From Helochares maculicollis (lineage: Eukaryota; Arthropoda; Insecta; Coleoptera; Hydrophilidae), in the NCBI GenBank assembly GCA_033557835.1, contig JAWQRO010000188.1, forward strand, positions 1-49,901: DNA of 49,901 bases, given 5' to 3'. The translations under genes and the position numbers were made by a program. Numbering within the stretch: position 1 is the first letter of the stretch; every line of letters begins with the position of its first letter. Shown in pieces: positions 1-10,428 of the stretch. Under the pieces are notes generated by a model that worked only from the letters and a program-made list of their open reading frames with translations, did no database searches and was not told the DNA's origin.

Positions 1-1
1 T

Positions 2-44
<43 letters not shown>

Positions 45-60
45 GTGTGTGTGTGTGTAT
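1..60. repeat. AT/GT dinucleotide microsatellite
   Basis: A run of TA dinucleotides (about positions 4-41) passes directly into a run of GT dinucleotides (about 42-58). It is a compound microsatellite cut by the window edge. Confidence 0.95.
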
Positions 61-3000
61 CGCGTATTTAATAAAATGATAAGAAATATTAGTTAAATAT
101 TGTTGTCAATATGAATGCATCGCCAAGAGCTTAAATTTTTCATGACACAATGTAAAATGTACGTGAATAAATAATAAAATTTCTATATCGATAATTCAGC
201 TGTAAGATTAATATCTTACTACATACACATAACCTCTTGCAAACAAAAAGGTTTCGAATACAATTTTTGGACAAGTAGGTCTATTATACTCTTTAGTCGA
301 TAAAAAGATGTATTAGAGAAAAAATTGGTGAGACTCAGTGTGTGTATCTTGTTATGTAAAATTTTTTATAGGCTTCTAGTAATAATCCTACACAAACATA
401 TGTTATGACCTCGGGACCTTTTTTAATAACCACTGTGTGTATGTTTTCTGCAACGCTAGCACATTATACAATTCTAACATTACATTTGCTTTAGACAAAG
501 AACAAGAGGGACATTTATTTCGACGCAAGAACCTCTGCTATTTTTTGAATTACGAGAAATTCAATACAGACAATTTAAACGGCAGACAATATGTTGGAGG
601 GAATTTGGAAAAAATATTCGCCGGCCCTAAGAAGCTGAATCACGGGAAAGTCTAAGCATGTATTCGCTTTTGCTTCGTCAAACAGTCGAGCCTAAGAATG
701 CAACTTATTTTCGCAAACAGTTGGTGTCAATAAACGTATTCACTATTTTGGTAAGATAATTAACAGGATTATGTCAATGGCAACAGTTGCATGGCTAAGC
801 AACACATTCATACTATTGCATCTATCTTGGAATGCTTAATATCAGAAAATTATAGATGAATTGAATACCAACAAAATCGATATATGTACGTGCTATATCC
901 GAGATAAAGACAAACGAAAACCAAATATTTCTCAAGCTTTAGGTAACTGGAAATATATTTTTATTTATATAGTTTTGCTAATTGTCTTAAACAATCCTCG
1001 ACAGAAAGCACAGGTTTCTTGTAGAAAGCCTATAGATTTTTTTATATATCAACCCTCCAATCAAAATTTCCGTGCAACGATTTCACACGGCAACCTTACT
1101 GTAAGCGCCATTGCCATCGCGGTAACAATGACGGTAACTACGAATATAGTCCTTCCTCTGCGTCTTTCTTGACGCTACCGGACCAACTATATTAACTGTT
1201 TTCCTGGGCAACAAATTATGAAAATTATTTAACAGGGCGCGGACAGAAGAAAATATTGCACAACCATTAAATTTACCTCGAAAACCAGACCTTAGCTAGA
1301 ACAAGAGATTTACATAAGGGAAATAATTTAATTAAATTTGCCGCATTGTAATAAATATTCCAGAGTGCATGTTACATCTGATTAAATTTTCATTTGCACA
1401 TCGCTAATCTAAATCAAGAAACGCGACAATTCCGCAATTGTTATTTATTTAATTTTCATTTCTTAACATGAGGGCAAACCTGAACTGGCTTACCTGAACA
1501 ATGTATTTTCCTAAACGGGACGCACTTTGTAGAAACGAACAAAATTTAAAGTAACTAGTTGATATTTAAAGTTGCAACAAGATAGCAATTTTTAGGCATC
1601 CCATATTTGGCTACGAAAACAAAAGATAATCATAACTCATAAAATGACAACAATGCAAACACAGAAAAATTTAAGTGAGCTCTGTGTACATTAAAGCGCA
1701 GGTATTTTGCTCACACTCCTTGTTTATTGTTTAAATACATCCTGTTTGCAAATATGATACAATGCTATAGGGAATTATTAATAGGTTATAAAAATTTTAT
1801 CGCAGTAAATCGCCGTTTTTATATTCTAAAGTCGTCCCATCAAGCTGTTTTAGGCACAGCCAATATCTAATTTACATCGACAAGTTTTAGCAATTCTTAT
1901 TGTTCTTTGATTCGCAAGACACCCGTGGGACAGAGGGGCGTTCGGGATTTTCGTCAACAAAACCGAGTAAATGCATCTTTCTCCAGAAATCCAAAAATAA
2001 AACATCCTTATCCAAGACAGGAACTCTAAAGATATATATTCCCATTTATTTAGTGCGTTTTGCGAAAAAAATATAATTATTTTGCACGCAATCATGCGGC
2101 ATAATGCCGGGTATTACCCGGGCACTAACGGTCGATGCCTAATGCTCTCCATGGCTAACTATGACCATACTTTGTACAATCGATACGTTAATAATTCATC
2201 GAATGATGCATTATGTAACCGGGTGCAGAATTTTAACTGACACTTGATTAAACAATTCTTGATCCATGTGCAACCCTTAATTACAATCTGATGATAAATT
2301 TTAATGTAAATGTCAGGTGAAGGTTGCCGTTTCTTCGCCACCTTTAACCTATACACGATTACGGGATTATCAGACTTGTCTAAAATTGTAATGACCTTTA
2401 GCTGTTCGTGTGTGTGACTACTTAAACTATTCTTTTATGTGCGATTTTAAAGATAGAGCGATGGAAGGGGGTGATTCGATGAATTTTCAGTTCGCTAAAT
2501 TTGGGGAGCTAGATAAGATAATTTGATAATAGTGTGTAATTTAACGGAACTACCTAAGTTATTCTTACTGCTGGCCACTGTGAATTTAGAAAGAGAGAAC
2601 TCATCAATAATTTTCAGCGCGACTCTCTGTAATGATATAAAATTTTTCACCAAAGCACATTATTACCCAATTAAAAAATTAACCTACTTCAATAGAAAGT
2701 TTTTCGATTGCGGTAATAATTTCTATCAACACGGCTGCTTTTAATGATAGGCTATATTCAGAGAAAACTACTTCATCATTGACAAAAAAAGTCCTAAGCT
2801 ATATACTTCCAGCAAAGTATCAACCGATTTAATGTTCTTTTGAATATTAACAATGCATCGAGTAGTTAGAATCAGTTTTCAATTGGGAAAAAGGGCACTA
2901 TTTAATTAAATTATTATTTACAGAGCCAAGTGTTTGGCCAGCGCTGGATGTGATTTTTTAATACCCTAGTGATTGACAACTATTTTTGCTGCTGAATCAA

Positions 3001-3440
3001 TAACTATTAAATACAAACAATAGAATATATACCCTGTCGTGATTAATTCTCCGTTAAAACAAAAAACCCTCATTTGTTGAGTTTCATGAGGGCTTACAAT
3101 ACTCATTGGGCCATTTGTTAAAACTCTACTTATAAACTGGTAACGGGTTGTTTTTATAGAGAACGGATATCGGAAAATACGACGATGCTACAAATTTAAA
3201 TTTCCATTTAAATTCGATTAAAAAAAATTAAAAATATATCCTTTTTCGATTTCACTTAAAAGCGATGCATAAGAGGAATCCTTGTTTTTGATAAAAACGG
3301 ACTTTTATTTGTGTGTTTACATTTATAACCTCTGTCCTAGGTTCTCGTTCAGAGAGCTTAACTGAGTCAGCCTTCCTGTCCTCCTTAAATCTTATAATAT
3401 AAGAGGGCTATCTCGTGTGTAATATTTTTAAACTATTAAG
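61..3440. other. AT-rich intergenic DNA, no gene recognised
   Basis: Open reading frames here are short, lack recognisable domains and are scattered on both strands (for example 437-655, 861-1172 and 1850-2095). I see no splice-linked coding blocks, no RNA gene and no clear transposase remnant. It may hold decayed repeats that I cannot name. Confidence 0.5.
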
Positions 3441-4495
3441 CTGGTTGAAAAGTTGGCAATGCAAATCGTATGCTCCACTAGTTGAGAAAGTCATATCAAT
3501 CATTTTTATGAGCTATTGCAAGCAGATGTGTCATAGTGTTTTTAAAAAGAAAAAAGTAAACATCTTATTATAATAAAACCCTTTCAAAAAAAGGCTATAG
3601 AAATTTATAACGAAATGGCAAATGTGTTGGGTTTGAAGCTCCTTCAGGCCTTGAAGATGATCCTCATTATGGACGTGCAAAAAGAGCTACTATTGAAAAA
3701 ATTACATATAGTATAGTCATGGATAATTGAGTGAGGATTAACCAAGCGTTAAATTGCTGAGCGTAATTAGGAGCATCTCTACATAACTGCTGTTACATAT
3801 TTTAAACAATGAATTTGATCCAATAAAGACGTTGAGATGATGGGTGCCGCAGATATTAACTTTAGATCACAAACGCAGTGGAACAAGACATTCTCAACAA
3901 CATTTTGCCCGTTTGCAGAATTAAAACTGATTTTGTGTATCGACACGTAACTATAGCCAAGACTGAGCAATTTCGGAGCAAGCAAGGGTTCTAAGTTGTC
4001 CAATATTATTATGACATCAGTTTTTGGGACGCAAAATATTTTTAGTTAGTTCATTACATTCAAACCGGTAAAATAATATCACGAAAATATTATAAAAACT
4101 GTTGGGGCCAACTGAATAAAAAAGTTGGGTTAAAAGACCTGCTTTGCAAAATAAAACTATCTTGCATCACCATGGCAAAGACAATGCCTATAGTAACGAT
4201 ATTGTAAAGGCAAAATTGGTTGAATTTAAGTGCGAACGCTAGCAACAATCATGCTAATCACCAGATCTGACTCCTTCCAAGTTTCATGTGTTTCCAACAT
4301 TCAAAATATTTCTGCGTAGAAAGCGTTAATCATTAATTGAAGAAGATATTTCCAGAAATAGACGATACAGTGATAGTTTTCTGGAAAATCTCTTTAGGAA
4401 TGGGATGTGTGACTTGGAGAACCGCCATCAAATATATATTGAGCATTATGGAGAATAAACTAAATAATAAAGTTATTTTTTCAACCGTTAACTTG
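3441..4495 (+). mobile_element. mariner relic A, degraded transposase
   Basis: Conceptual translation across several frames gives mariner blocks in the right order. There is a linker like RWVPQ-LTLDHKRSGTRHSQQ near 3840, an ILHHHGKDNAYS block (decayed HDNARPH motif) near 4165, a SPDLTPSKFH block (decayed SPDLAPSDYH) near 4265, and a C-terminal block with LEEDIS-like and FLENLFRNGMCDLE near 4370-4420. Stops and frameshifts break every frame. The 5' end has GGTTGAAAAGTT (about 3443) and the 3' end TTTTTTCAACCGTTAACTT (about 4477-4495), which look like worn terminal inverted repeats. The length of about 1.05 kb is slightly under a full mariner. Confidence 0.75.
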
Positions 4496-4496
4496 T

Positions 4497-5054
4497 GTAA
4501 GCAAGCTGTAGTCAGATAGCGCAAGATAACGACTATACGGAGAATGAACCAGTACTTCAAATTGGCTTTCTACAGCGGTTGAAGTGTGAACAGCAGTATG
4601 TGGACGGGTTTTGTCATGTAAGAACACAACATCTTTTGACAGCAGTCGTCGGCATACTACGCCTTTTAAGTCCCAAAAAACTATATGCACCAGTTTTTGC
4701 TGCGGACCCATCTTTCACAGACATTACGAAATTCGAGTTTGTTGTGAATGATTCTGTAGGCAGAACCATGACCAATTTGAACACAATACCAATAGTTACT
4801 CATTTGTCTAACAGAATCATTATACGTGCACGTTCAATGCTTTGCTCATTTTAAGCAGTAATGGTGGTCCGGCTCCCCTGTAATGCGTAGCACACTTACG
4901 ACAATTTTAACATTTGTCTTTCCATTCATAGACACTCCGTTAAACCAAAACACTATTCCCGAACTTTATCGGTGCGCATCAGCGCCTTCCGACCATAAAA
5001 ACAGATTATTGAGCGTTGCTCTTCTTCCGTGCAAACGGAGAATAGAGCGGCCAT
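4497..5054 (-). mobile_element. mariner relic B, internally deleted
   Basis: On the minus strand an N-terminal block begins with an ATG at 5054-5052 and reads MAALFSVCTEEEQRS, the usual opening of a mariner lineage with a helix-turn-helix domain. It continues through GHGSAYRIIHN and VCERWV. An internal deletion then jumps to the catalytic domain at 4711-4497, with VFWDLKGVV, FLHDKTRPHTA and HSPYSRYLALSDY (decayed HDNARPHTA and PYSPDLAPSDY). The reading frame is lost repeatedly. The 3' end is missing where it abuts relic A, so one element was inserted into the other or a deletion joined them. Confidence 0.8.
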
Positions 5055-5389
5055 GCTCAACGGCACAAGAGCTACAATGAAACTAATCTAGCAGGATATA
5101 GCCTGTGTAGACATAACAACAAGTAAACTACACATGGGTCATCTACATTTTACTGCAGTACTACCAACATCAAGAAAAATATATCCACATGGCGGGTAAT
5201 AGTTGACTTATCCTCGTAAGCTCATATAAATATGCCTCCAAAATTCAAGAACTGTTTAGGAGGCGCTATTTGTGTGTAAAAGTTTCTCTTAACGTACGTT
5301 TTTGCGCCCACGGCTCATTAAGTCTAAATTCTGTATATAACACTGAAAATGGAAACTGGGTACTTACATCATATACCGCAAAACCGGTT

Positions 5390-5640
5390 TGCGAAAAATT
5401 CGCAGCACTCAGCTAGGAATTCCTAACTCATGTGGCTTACTCGTTAGATTTGACTCTTTCTGATTATAACTTATTTGCATCAATGGGTAACGCACTCGTT
5501 AGGTGGAGCTTTAGTTAATATGAAATTATAAAAAAATCGAGGAATGGTTTGCGGTAAGTGAAGAAGAGGTTTAGAGTATTCATAAATTGCCCAAACGATG
5601 GAAAATATATAAAAAATGACAAAACATTGTTTGAATAAAG
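5390..5640 (+). mobile_element. mariner relic C, 3' fragment
   Basis: A short plus-strand fragment translates to a worn SDYNLFASMGNALVR block (about 5458-5505), then IEEWFAVSEEEV and HKLPKRWKIY (about 5535-5605). These match the C-terminal tail of mariner transposases (DEWFA-KDEEFY and GIHKLPERW). Only the tail remains, with stops between the blocks. It is the third relic of a cluster with A and B. The C tail resembles that of the element at 6823-8095 more than it resembles A or B. Confidence 0.7.
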
Positions 5641-5700
5641 CATTTTTTTTATTATTGTACTGAATTTAATGTTTGTTTATTATATAATTTTTGTACAAAT

Positions 5701-5739
5701 ATGACATCTCACGTGTAAATACACCACTGAAGATGTCAT
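5701..5739. repeat. nested inverted repeat (hairpin)
   Basis: ATGACATCT at 5701-5709 pairs with AGATGTCAT at 5731-5739, and inside it GTGTA at 5713-5717 pairs with TACAC at 5720-5724. It lies downstream of the Penelope-like relic on its coding strand, so it may be part of that element. The CTGAAGA string inside it recalls a hammerhead core, but the rest of that core is absent. Confidence 0.55.
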
Positions 5740-5849
5740 TATTACCAAAAATCTTTTGTTAAATATGTTTACATTCCAGTATTACTACGAAGTACAGCAT
5801 ATAGAAGGTATTGCGGTCCTGATAAAAAAATTGTAATTTTGAGAGATCT

Positions 5850-6376
5850 TCACGATTTGATAGACTCTGATTCCATTTTGACCATTTTGGCATGTCTGTA
5901 TGCGTATATAAACAGGACAACAACTAGGAGTTTTGAAGTGGGACAATGAAATCTTCTCTGTTTTTTCATAGTAAGTATGGCTTCGTATTCTGGTGGTAGG
6001 TCGGCAATGTCTTTCTTGCTGTTGCAGGCATTTTCTTCTGTTTTTATGTGAAGGATTTCCAATAGAAGACGTTTCCTTGTGTTGTTTTCAATTTCTAGCA
6101 TTTTCGTGTTCTCGTAGTCGAACGAATTTGTTTTTTCATATTTGAGTGGTTGGGACGTAGTTCCAATATAGTTTTTATTGCATTCCTTGCAATTAATTTT
6201 GTAGACTACGTTGTTGATAGCCTTCTTGTTGATTTTGTTTTTGGTGTTAGTTAATACAGATGGGTTTTTTGTTGTTGTATTGAAAGCAAGTATTATGCTG
6301 AATTTTTCGAGTTTCTTTTTGTGTATGTATGATCCTGGATTAATAAAGGGAATTGCAACATATTTTGGATTCTTGA

Positions 6377-6377
<1 letters not shown>
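5850..6377 (-). mobile_element. Penelope-like retroelement relic, GIY-YIG endonuclease end
   Basis: A 189-codon minus-strand frame carries the C-terminal region of a Penelope-like element. A conserved pre-endonuclease block reads YVAIPFINPGSYIHKKKLEK (residues 20-39). The GIY-YIG core follows, with VVYKINCKECNKNYIG (residues 71-86). After a gap it resumes with NTRKRLLLEILHIK (residues 113-126), which includes the catalytic glutamate region. Compared with the family, the stretch between YIG-TT-QPLK and the glutamate block is too short, so an internal deletion is likely. The first 15 or so residues are translated from an AT microsatellite and are not real protein. No reverse transcriptase portion remains. 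In active members this enzyme nicks target DNA for retrotransposition. Confidence 0.85.
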
Positions 6378-6415
<38 letters not shown>

Positions 6416-6420
6416 TCAAT

Positions 6421-6471
<51 letters not shown>
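6377..6471. repeat. AT dinucleotide microsatellites
   Basis: Two long TA runs (about 6377-6411 and 6424-6471) are separated by a short AAATATCAATAAA-like spacer. They lie between the Penelope-like relic and the palindromic element. Confidence 0.95.
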
Positions 6472-6473
<2 letters not shown>

Positions 6474-6625
6474 GATTGATGTAAGGTTTATGACTAAAAC
6501 GTTATTTAGTAACTATAGATGTTTAATTAGCTCTTAGTCTTTACAGTTTCGCTTTATTTTACAAGAAGGATCGTCAGAAGTGACGTTTATTTTTAAATAT
6601 AAACGTCACTTCTGACGATGTTATA
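6474..6625. repeat. dispersed element with 50-nt palindrome
   Basis: The right half is a near-perfect palindrome. The arm at 6570-6589 (ATCGTCAGAAGTGACGTTTA) is the reverse complement of 6600-6619, and the AT-rich centre is itself mostly self-complementary. The left half (about 6475-6565, with ACTATAGATGTTTAATTAGC and CAGTTTCGCTTTA) recurs at about 37530-37665, followed there by a single palindrome arm. The segment is therefore mobile or once duplicated. It lies just upstream of the Penelope-like frame on the minus strand and could be that element's terminal repeat. Confidence 0.7.
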
Positions 6626-6822
6626 TGATGTATTCGATGACACCAGAAATACATGAATTTTTTAGGCTTTTGATAGCAACAATGTTATGTTGTTTTTTAT
6701 AGCAGCAAAAATTCATAAGTTTTAGACGAATATTTTATTTAATGGAAATTAATTGTACATGCAGTAAAATTTTATTTTTATTTTGGTCTTAACTTCCGAA
6801 ACTTGTTTTATACACGCTCATA

Positions 6823-8095
6823 TCAGGTGCGCAAGTTTAAAATGTCGTTTTATTAATGAAAAATACGCAATAACTTAAGAACAATGGTAAAACATTTTTA
6901 TTCAAAGTATTGGCCCTCGCTTTTTATACATTTTATCCATCTCTGAGACAATTTATGGATACCATTCCAAAAGAAAGCTTCAACTTTCATTTATATCAAT
7001 TCATCGAGCAATTTTTGTACATCCCCGAAAGTCTTGAAGTGTTGTTTAGCCAGTGCGTGTCCCATTGTTGAGAAGAAGTGATAATCAGAAGGCGTCAGTT
7101 CTGGTGAATACGGTGGGTGGGGTAGGAGTTTCCAACCAAGCGAAGAAATTGTTTCTTTGACCACTTTGGCTGAATGTACAGGAGCGTTGTCATGCTGCAG
7201 AATGACTTTGCCGTGTCTTCGAGCCCATTCTGGACGTTTTTCGATCAATGCATGGTTTAAACTGATCATTTGTTGTCGATGGCGGACGATATTAACTGTT
7301 TCGCCGGGTTTGAGGAGTATGACACAACTCCCTTCTGAGCTAACCACACACACAGCATTGTCTTCCTCCCAAAACGATCCGGTTTTGTACTCGATGTTGA
7401 TGGTTGTCCTGGCGCTACCCACGATTTCTTACGTTTTGGATTCTCAAAATATATCCATTTTTCATCGCCAGTTACAGCCCGATGCAAAAAAATCCTTTGT
7501 TTTGTGGCATAAATGCAACATTTTGCACACAGTTGTTCGTCTTTCTATTTGTCGTTCGTTCAGTTTGTGTGGAACCCATTTTCCAACCTTTTGAATCTTC
7601 CTCATGGCTCTCAGGTGATCGGAAATGGCTTGCCGATGACATTATACTGTTCCGCCATCATTTATTGTGTTTGTGTATCGTCTTTGTATAATAATGCTTG
7701 TAATTCGTCGTCTTCAAACTTTTTGGGTCAATTCTCACGTTCTTTGCCAATAACATTGAAATCGCCACTCTTGAAACGTTGAAACCAGTGTTGACAAGTC
7801 TTGACAGTTGGAGCAAGAGCGCTGTAAGGCTCTACAAGAATTCGATGACTTTTTGGTGGCTTTTTCTTTTGATTGAACAAGAAAATCGTTACATGCCGCA
7901 AATGCTCTTTACTTGACTCAAAATTCGACATGTTTAACACGAAACAGAAGTATGCTACTAACTCGTAAACAACTAAACTAATACGGCGTTCTGTAGTGGG
8001 CAGTCGTTCCAAAAAATGGCGCTTTGGGATTACTTCAATAGATTTCATGCGCCATCTCTTGACAACAAAACGACATTATAAACTTGCGCACCTGG
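6823..8095 (-). mobile_element. near-full-length mariner element
   Basis: Both ends are visible. TCAGGTGCGCAAGTTTAAAA begins at 6823, and the reverse complement CCAGGTGCGCAAGTTTATAA ends at 8095. TA dinucleotides flank the element (6821-6822 and 8096-8097), as expected for mariner target duplication. The length of 1,273 bp is typical of a complete mariner. It encodes one minus-strand transposase, now broken. A second, deleted copy of the same family lies at 16807-17609. Confidence 0.92.
6898..7931 (-). pseudogene. mariner transposase pseudogene (D,D34D)
   Basis: The start is ATG at 7931-7929 (MSNFESSKEHLRHVTIFLF), the beginning of the DNA-binding helix-turn-helix region; HWFQRFKSGDF follows. 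The catalytic core has VTGDEKWIYF with the first aspartate (about 7450), LQHDNAPVHS with the second, and PPYSPELTPSDYHFF with the third. There are exactly 34 residues between the last two aspartates, so the D,D34D signature is preserved. The tail reads FFWNGIHKLSQRWIKCIK and ends at a stop at 6900-6898. Frameshifts near 7730, several stops before 7490, a shift near 7420-7270 and a stop at 6993-6991 make it inactive. The family's enzyme performs cut-and-paste transposition. Confidence 0.9.
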
Positions 8096-8364
8096 TATAC
8101 TACTCACAAATTGACTTGAAATTAACAAGAACATAGGAATAAATTACGTTCATTTGATGAGGATATTTTTGTTGTTTCGTCATATTTTCATAATACTTGT
8201 GCATTCGTATCTTAGATATTTTGATAGCAACCAAAATACACTGTTATGGAAAAAACATTTTATACAAATGAGTTTCACATACACTGTCAAGTTATATCAA
8301 ATTAGGCAGCATTATCATTTATTCGGCAAATTTCTCAAGAAATCAAATGTATTACGTTTTGATC

Positions 8365-8830
8365 GTTTATTAACATGCGACAAAAACTGTATACTATATT
8401 TTAATTCTAAATAATTTAATTGGATGTTTGGTGGACCGCCGTTGAAAATGTCTGCTATGAATTCTGGAAACAAGCCAAACTATCACTGCTCTGATCTATT
8501 TTAATCAGCTTTAGCAAGTACAAGCAGCACTATCCAGAAACAATATTACATGAATACGGTAAAACTCATACTGCAATAGTGAATCAGAAAAAAATTCTTT
8601 AAAGTTTGATAAGGAAACGTTACCAAATCCAGCTTATTATCCAGACATTTTATCAAGTGATTACTACTTAATTTTCTCTCTTGACCCTCGCATACAGGCA
8701 TAGACCGTTCCAAACCTATTTAATAGTTAATACATCCACGACATCCACATTGGTCGAAGCTTCTTGGTACATGCCTACTTCTCTACTGTTCTCTACTAAA
8801 TGAAGAGAAGCGATACACTACATACTTAAA
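8365..8830 (+). mobile_element. mariner relic, catalytic-domain fragment
   Basis: Plus-strand translations give LLTCDKNCILYFNSK (worn VTCDEKWILYNN) at 8368-8412, a VWWTAVENVCYEFW-like block (about 8431-8470), TITALIYFNQLQQVQAALSR in another frame, and NPAYYPDILSSDYYLIFSL (worn HPPYSPDLAPSDYHLFRSL) near 8628-8685. The order matches the second half of a mariner transposase. The frame changes several times and no terminal repeats are evident. Confidence 0.7.
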
Positions 8831-9195
8831 ATATAAAATATAAGATATTTAATATGTTGTTTAAATGAATTGTCAGCTAAATACAACTTTGGTGACTTTT
8901 AGTTCGTATTAGTTAGATCTTTTCAACGGTTAGTAACCGCCAAAAAACACCAGTTGCATTGATGCTATTTATCATACATGCAAAAGCCTTTACACTTAAA
9001 AAAAATGAAGGTCCTTAAAAGAGAAATTAAGTTACTATTAGGCGTTGTTAACTTCAACCGACCTTACGGTAGAGCAGGACCTGACATGGCAAAACCAGTT
9101 CGAAAAAGGCTAATTTCTGTTTGGCAGATCTAACCTCACTTTCTCAAAGATCACTTTATGAAATTATATACAACAAAAATATTTATTTGTAAAAT
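8831..9195. other. intergenic stretch upstream of the RTEL1-like gene
   Basis: No coding feature is recognised. Any promoter of the gene starting at 9196 should lie here, but I see no clear TATA box. In particular I find no upstream exon encoding the Walker A or DEAH motifs that a full RTEL1 would need. Confidence 0.4.
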
Positions 9196-10282
9196 ATGGA
9201 AGGAATTGAAGACTCAAATGAAAATTTCAGTCTAGACCAAAGGTATATTTCCAAATGTATATATCACTTTAAGTGTATTCTTGCGTTGTTAATGTTTTCT
9301 GTTTATCTTTAAATTCGTCCGCAGAGGCTCAATGTTGTGGCAATTAAAAACGACCGACATAAGATTATGCATTGACGAAATTTCCAAAGTGGTAACGACG
9401 ATGGTTCAAAACGAGCTTAGTGAGTTTGAAAATCGCAAATCGTTCAAAGATTTCACGTTGTATGACATTTATCATCTTAGGAAAATTCTTCTTGATTTTC
9501 AAAATGTCTTAGGCCAAGTGCTAATCGAGAATACAAATAAAGGGGATACTAAGGATGGAGATTACATTTTTGAACTGTTGCACAAAGCAAACGTAAGACT
9601 CCTATAAAATTTTCACCGTTGTTGCTATATAAATTGCAGCTAATCATCGTTTGTAGATTAACGATAGTAAATCCAATTTTGCAACTGGATTAATTGAAAA
9701 AATTAAGTATTCTTCGATAACTGAAAATGCCGATCAAACGATCGGTCTTGCTCATTTTGAAGAAGTATTACGAGCACTTTTTATAGAAACAGGCGAAGAA
9801 CACAAAAGGAATATTAAGAAAGGTTGTAAAGTCTATATAACAGTTGAAGAAGGCTGCACTCGAGGGAGGATATTACAATTTTGGTGTCTGAACGTAGAAT
9901 TTGGGTAAGCTGAATTACTTGGCAACATTTTTAATTTGATATTCTTGTGAAATGATTGTTTTCATTCCTGTTTATATCCAGCAAGCAGGTACCTCAGGGT
10001 GAAGCTTCTAGTCCACATCCCGAAATCAAACAATTGTCCACTAAAATACGGGAGTCTTTGAATGCATATGACTACAAGTTATTCGTTGAAGCCTTGAGGA
10101 ATTACATGACTACATTGGACTTGAGTGCATTAATTCATAAGTTCAACCGAATATTTGTTGGTAGGAACCAGAATCATAGGCACATTATAATGGATGTACA
10201 CCCGTACATAAAGAATGAGCATAAAAAAGAATTTTTACGCTATTGCGAATTAATGTTCTGTAAGTGTGATAATGTATTTTAA
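9196..10282 (+). CDS. Rtel1-like: RTEL1-derived protein without helicase motifs
   Basis: Four exons join in frame: 9196-9242, 9325-9592, 9657-9904 and 9982-10282. The introns are 82, 64 and 77 bp with GT/AG ends, giving 287 residues. Residues about 17-187 resemble the part of RTEL1 just after the DEAH box: QLKTTDIRLCIDEI, then DIYHLRKILLDFQNVL, GDYIFELLHKAN, a long linker, and RILQFWCLNVEFG, where RTEL1 has its FWCFSPG-like block. Residues about 203-283 resemble the RTEL1 harmonin-homology domain (IRESLNAYDYKLFVEALRNY, DVHPYIKNEHKKEFLRYCEL). Walker A, DEAH and all second-lobe motifs (III-VI) are missing, so it cannot be a helicase. RTEL1 normally unwinds D-loops and telomeric structures; the harmonin domain binds partners. 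Whether this copy is a decaying partial duplicate or a domesticated gene is open. The uninterrupted frame across four exons favours recent origin or selection. Introns are present, so it is not a retrocopy. The start was chosen because MEGIEDS is the first in-frame ATG and joins cleanly. Confidence 0.75.
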
Positions 10283-10384
10283 TGTTGTGGCAATACTTGA
10301 TTTTCTTAAACTGAATTTACGAATTGATTATAAGTAACTAAAACTATAGTAGGGATAAAAGCTACATTTGAGTTTTGAGTACTA

Positions 10385-10390
10385 TTTATT
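10385..10390 (-). terminator. polyadenylation signal of the proline-rich secreted gene
   Basis: AATAAA on the minus strand, 39 bp beyond the stop codon at 10429-10431. Confidence 0.6.
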
Positions 10391-10428
10391 TTAGATTGTT
10401 ATAATGATAAAAGTTTTAAAATCAGCAT

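Noticed and set aside
4579..5080. Plus-strand frames 4579-4854 and 4883-5080
   Set aside because: They are shadows of the minus-strand mariner relic B.
5701..5760. Hammerhead ribozyme at CTGAAGA
   Set aside because: No GAAA follows at a suitable distance, the flanking stems do not form the three-way core, and the motif is on the strand opposite the Penelope-like frame.
7157..7782. Plus-strand frames over the mariner at 6823-8095
   Set aside because: They are antisense to the well-supported minus-strand transposase pseudogene.
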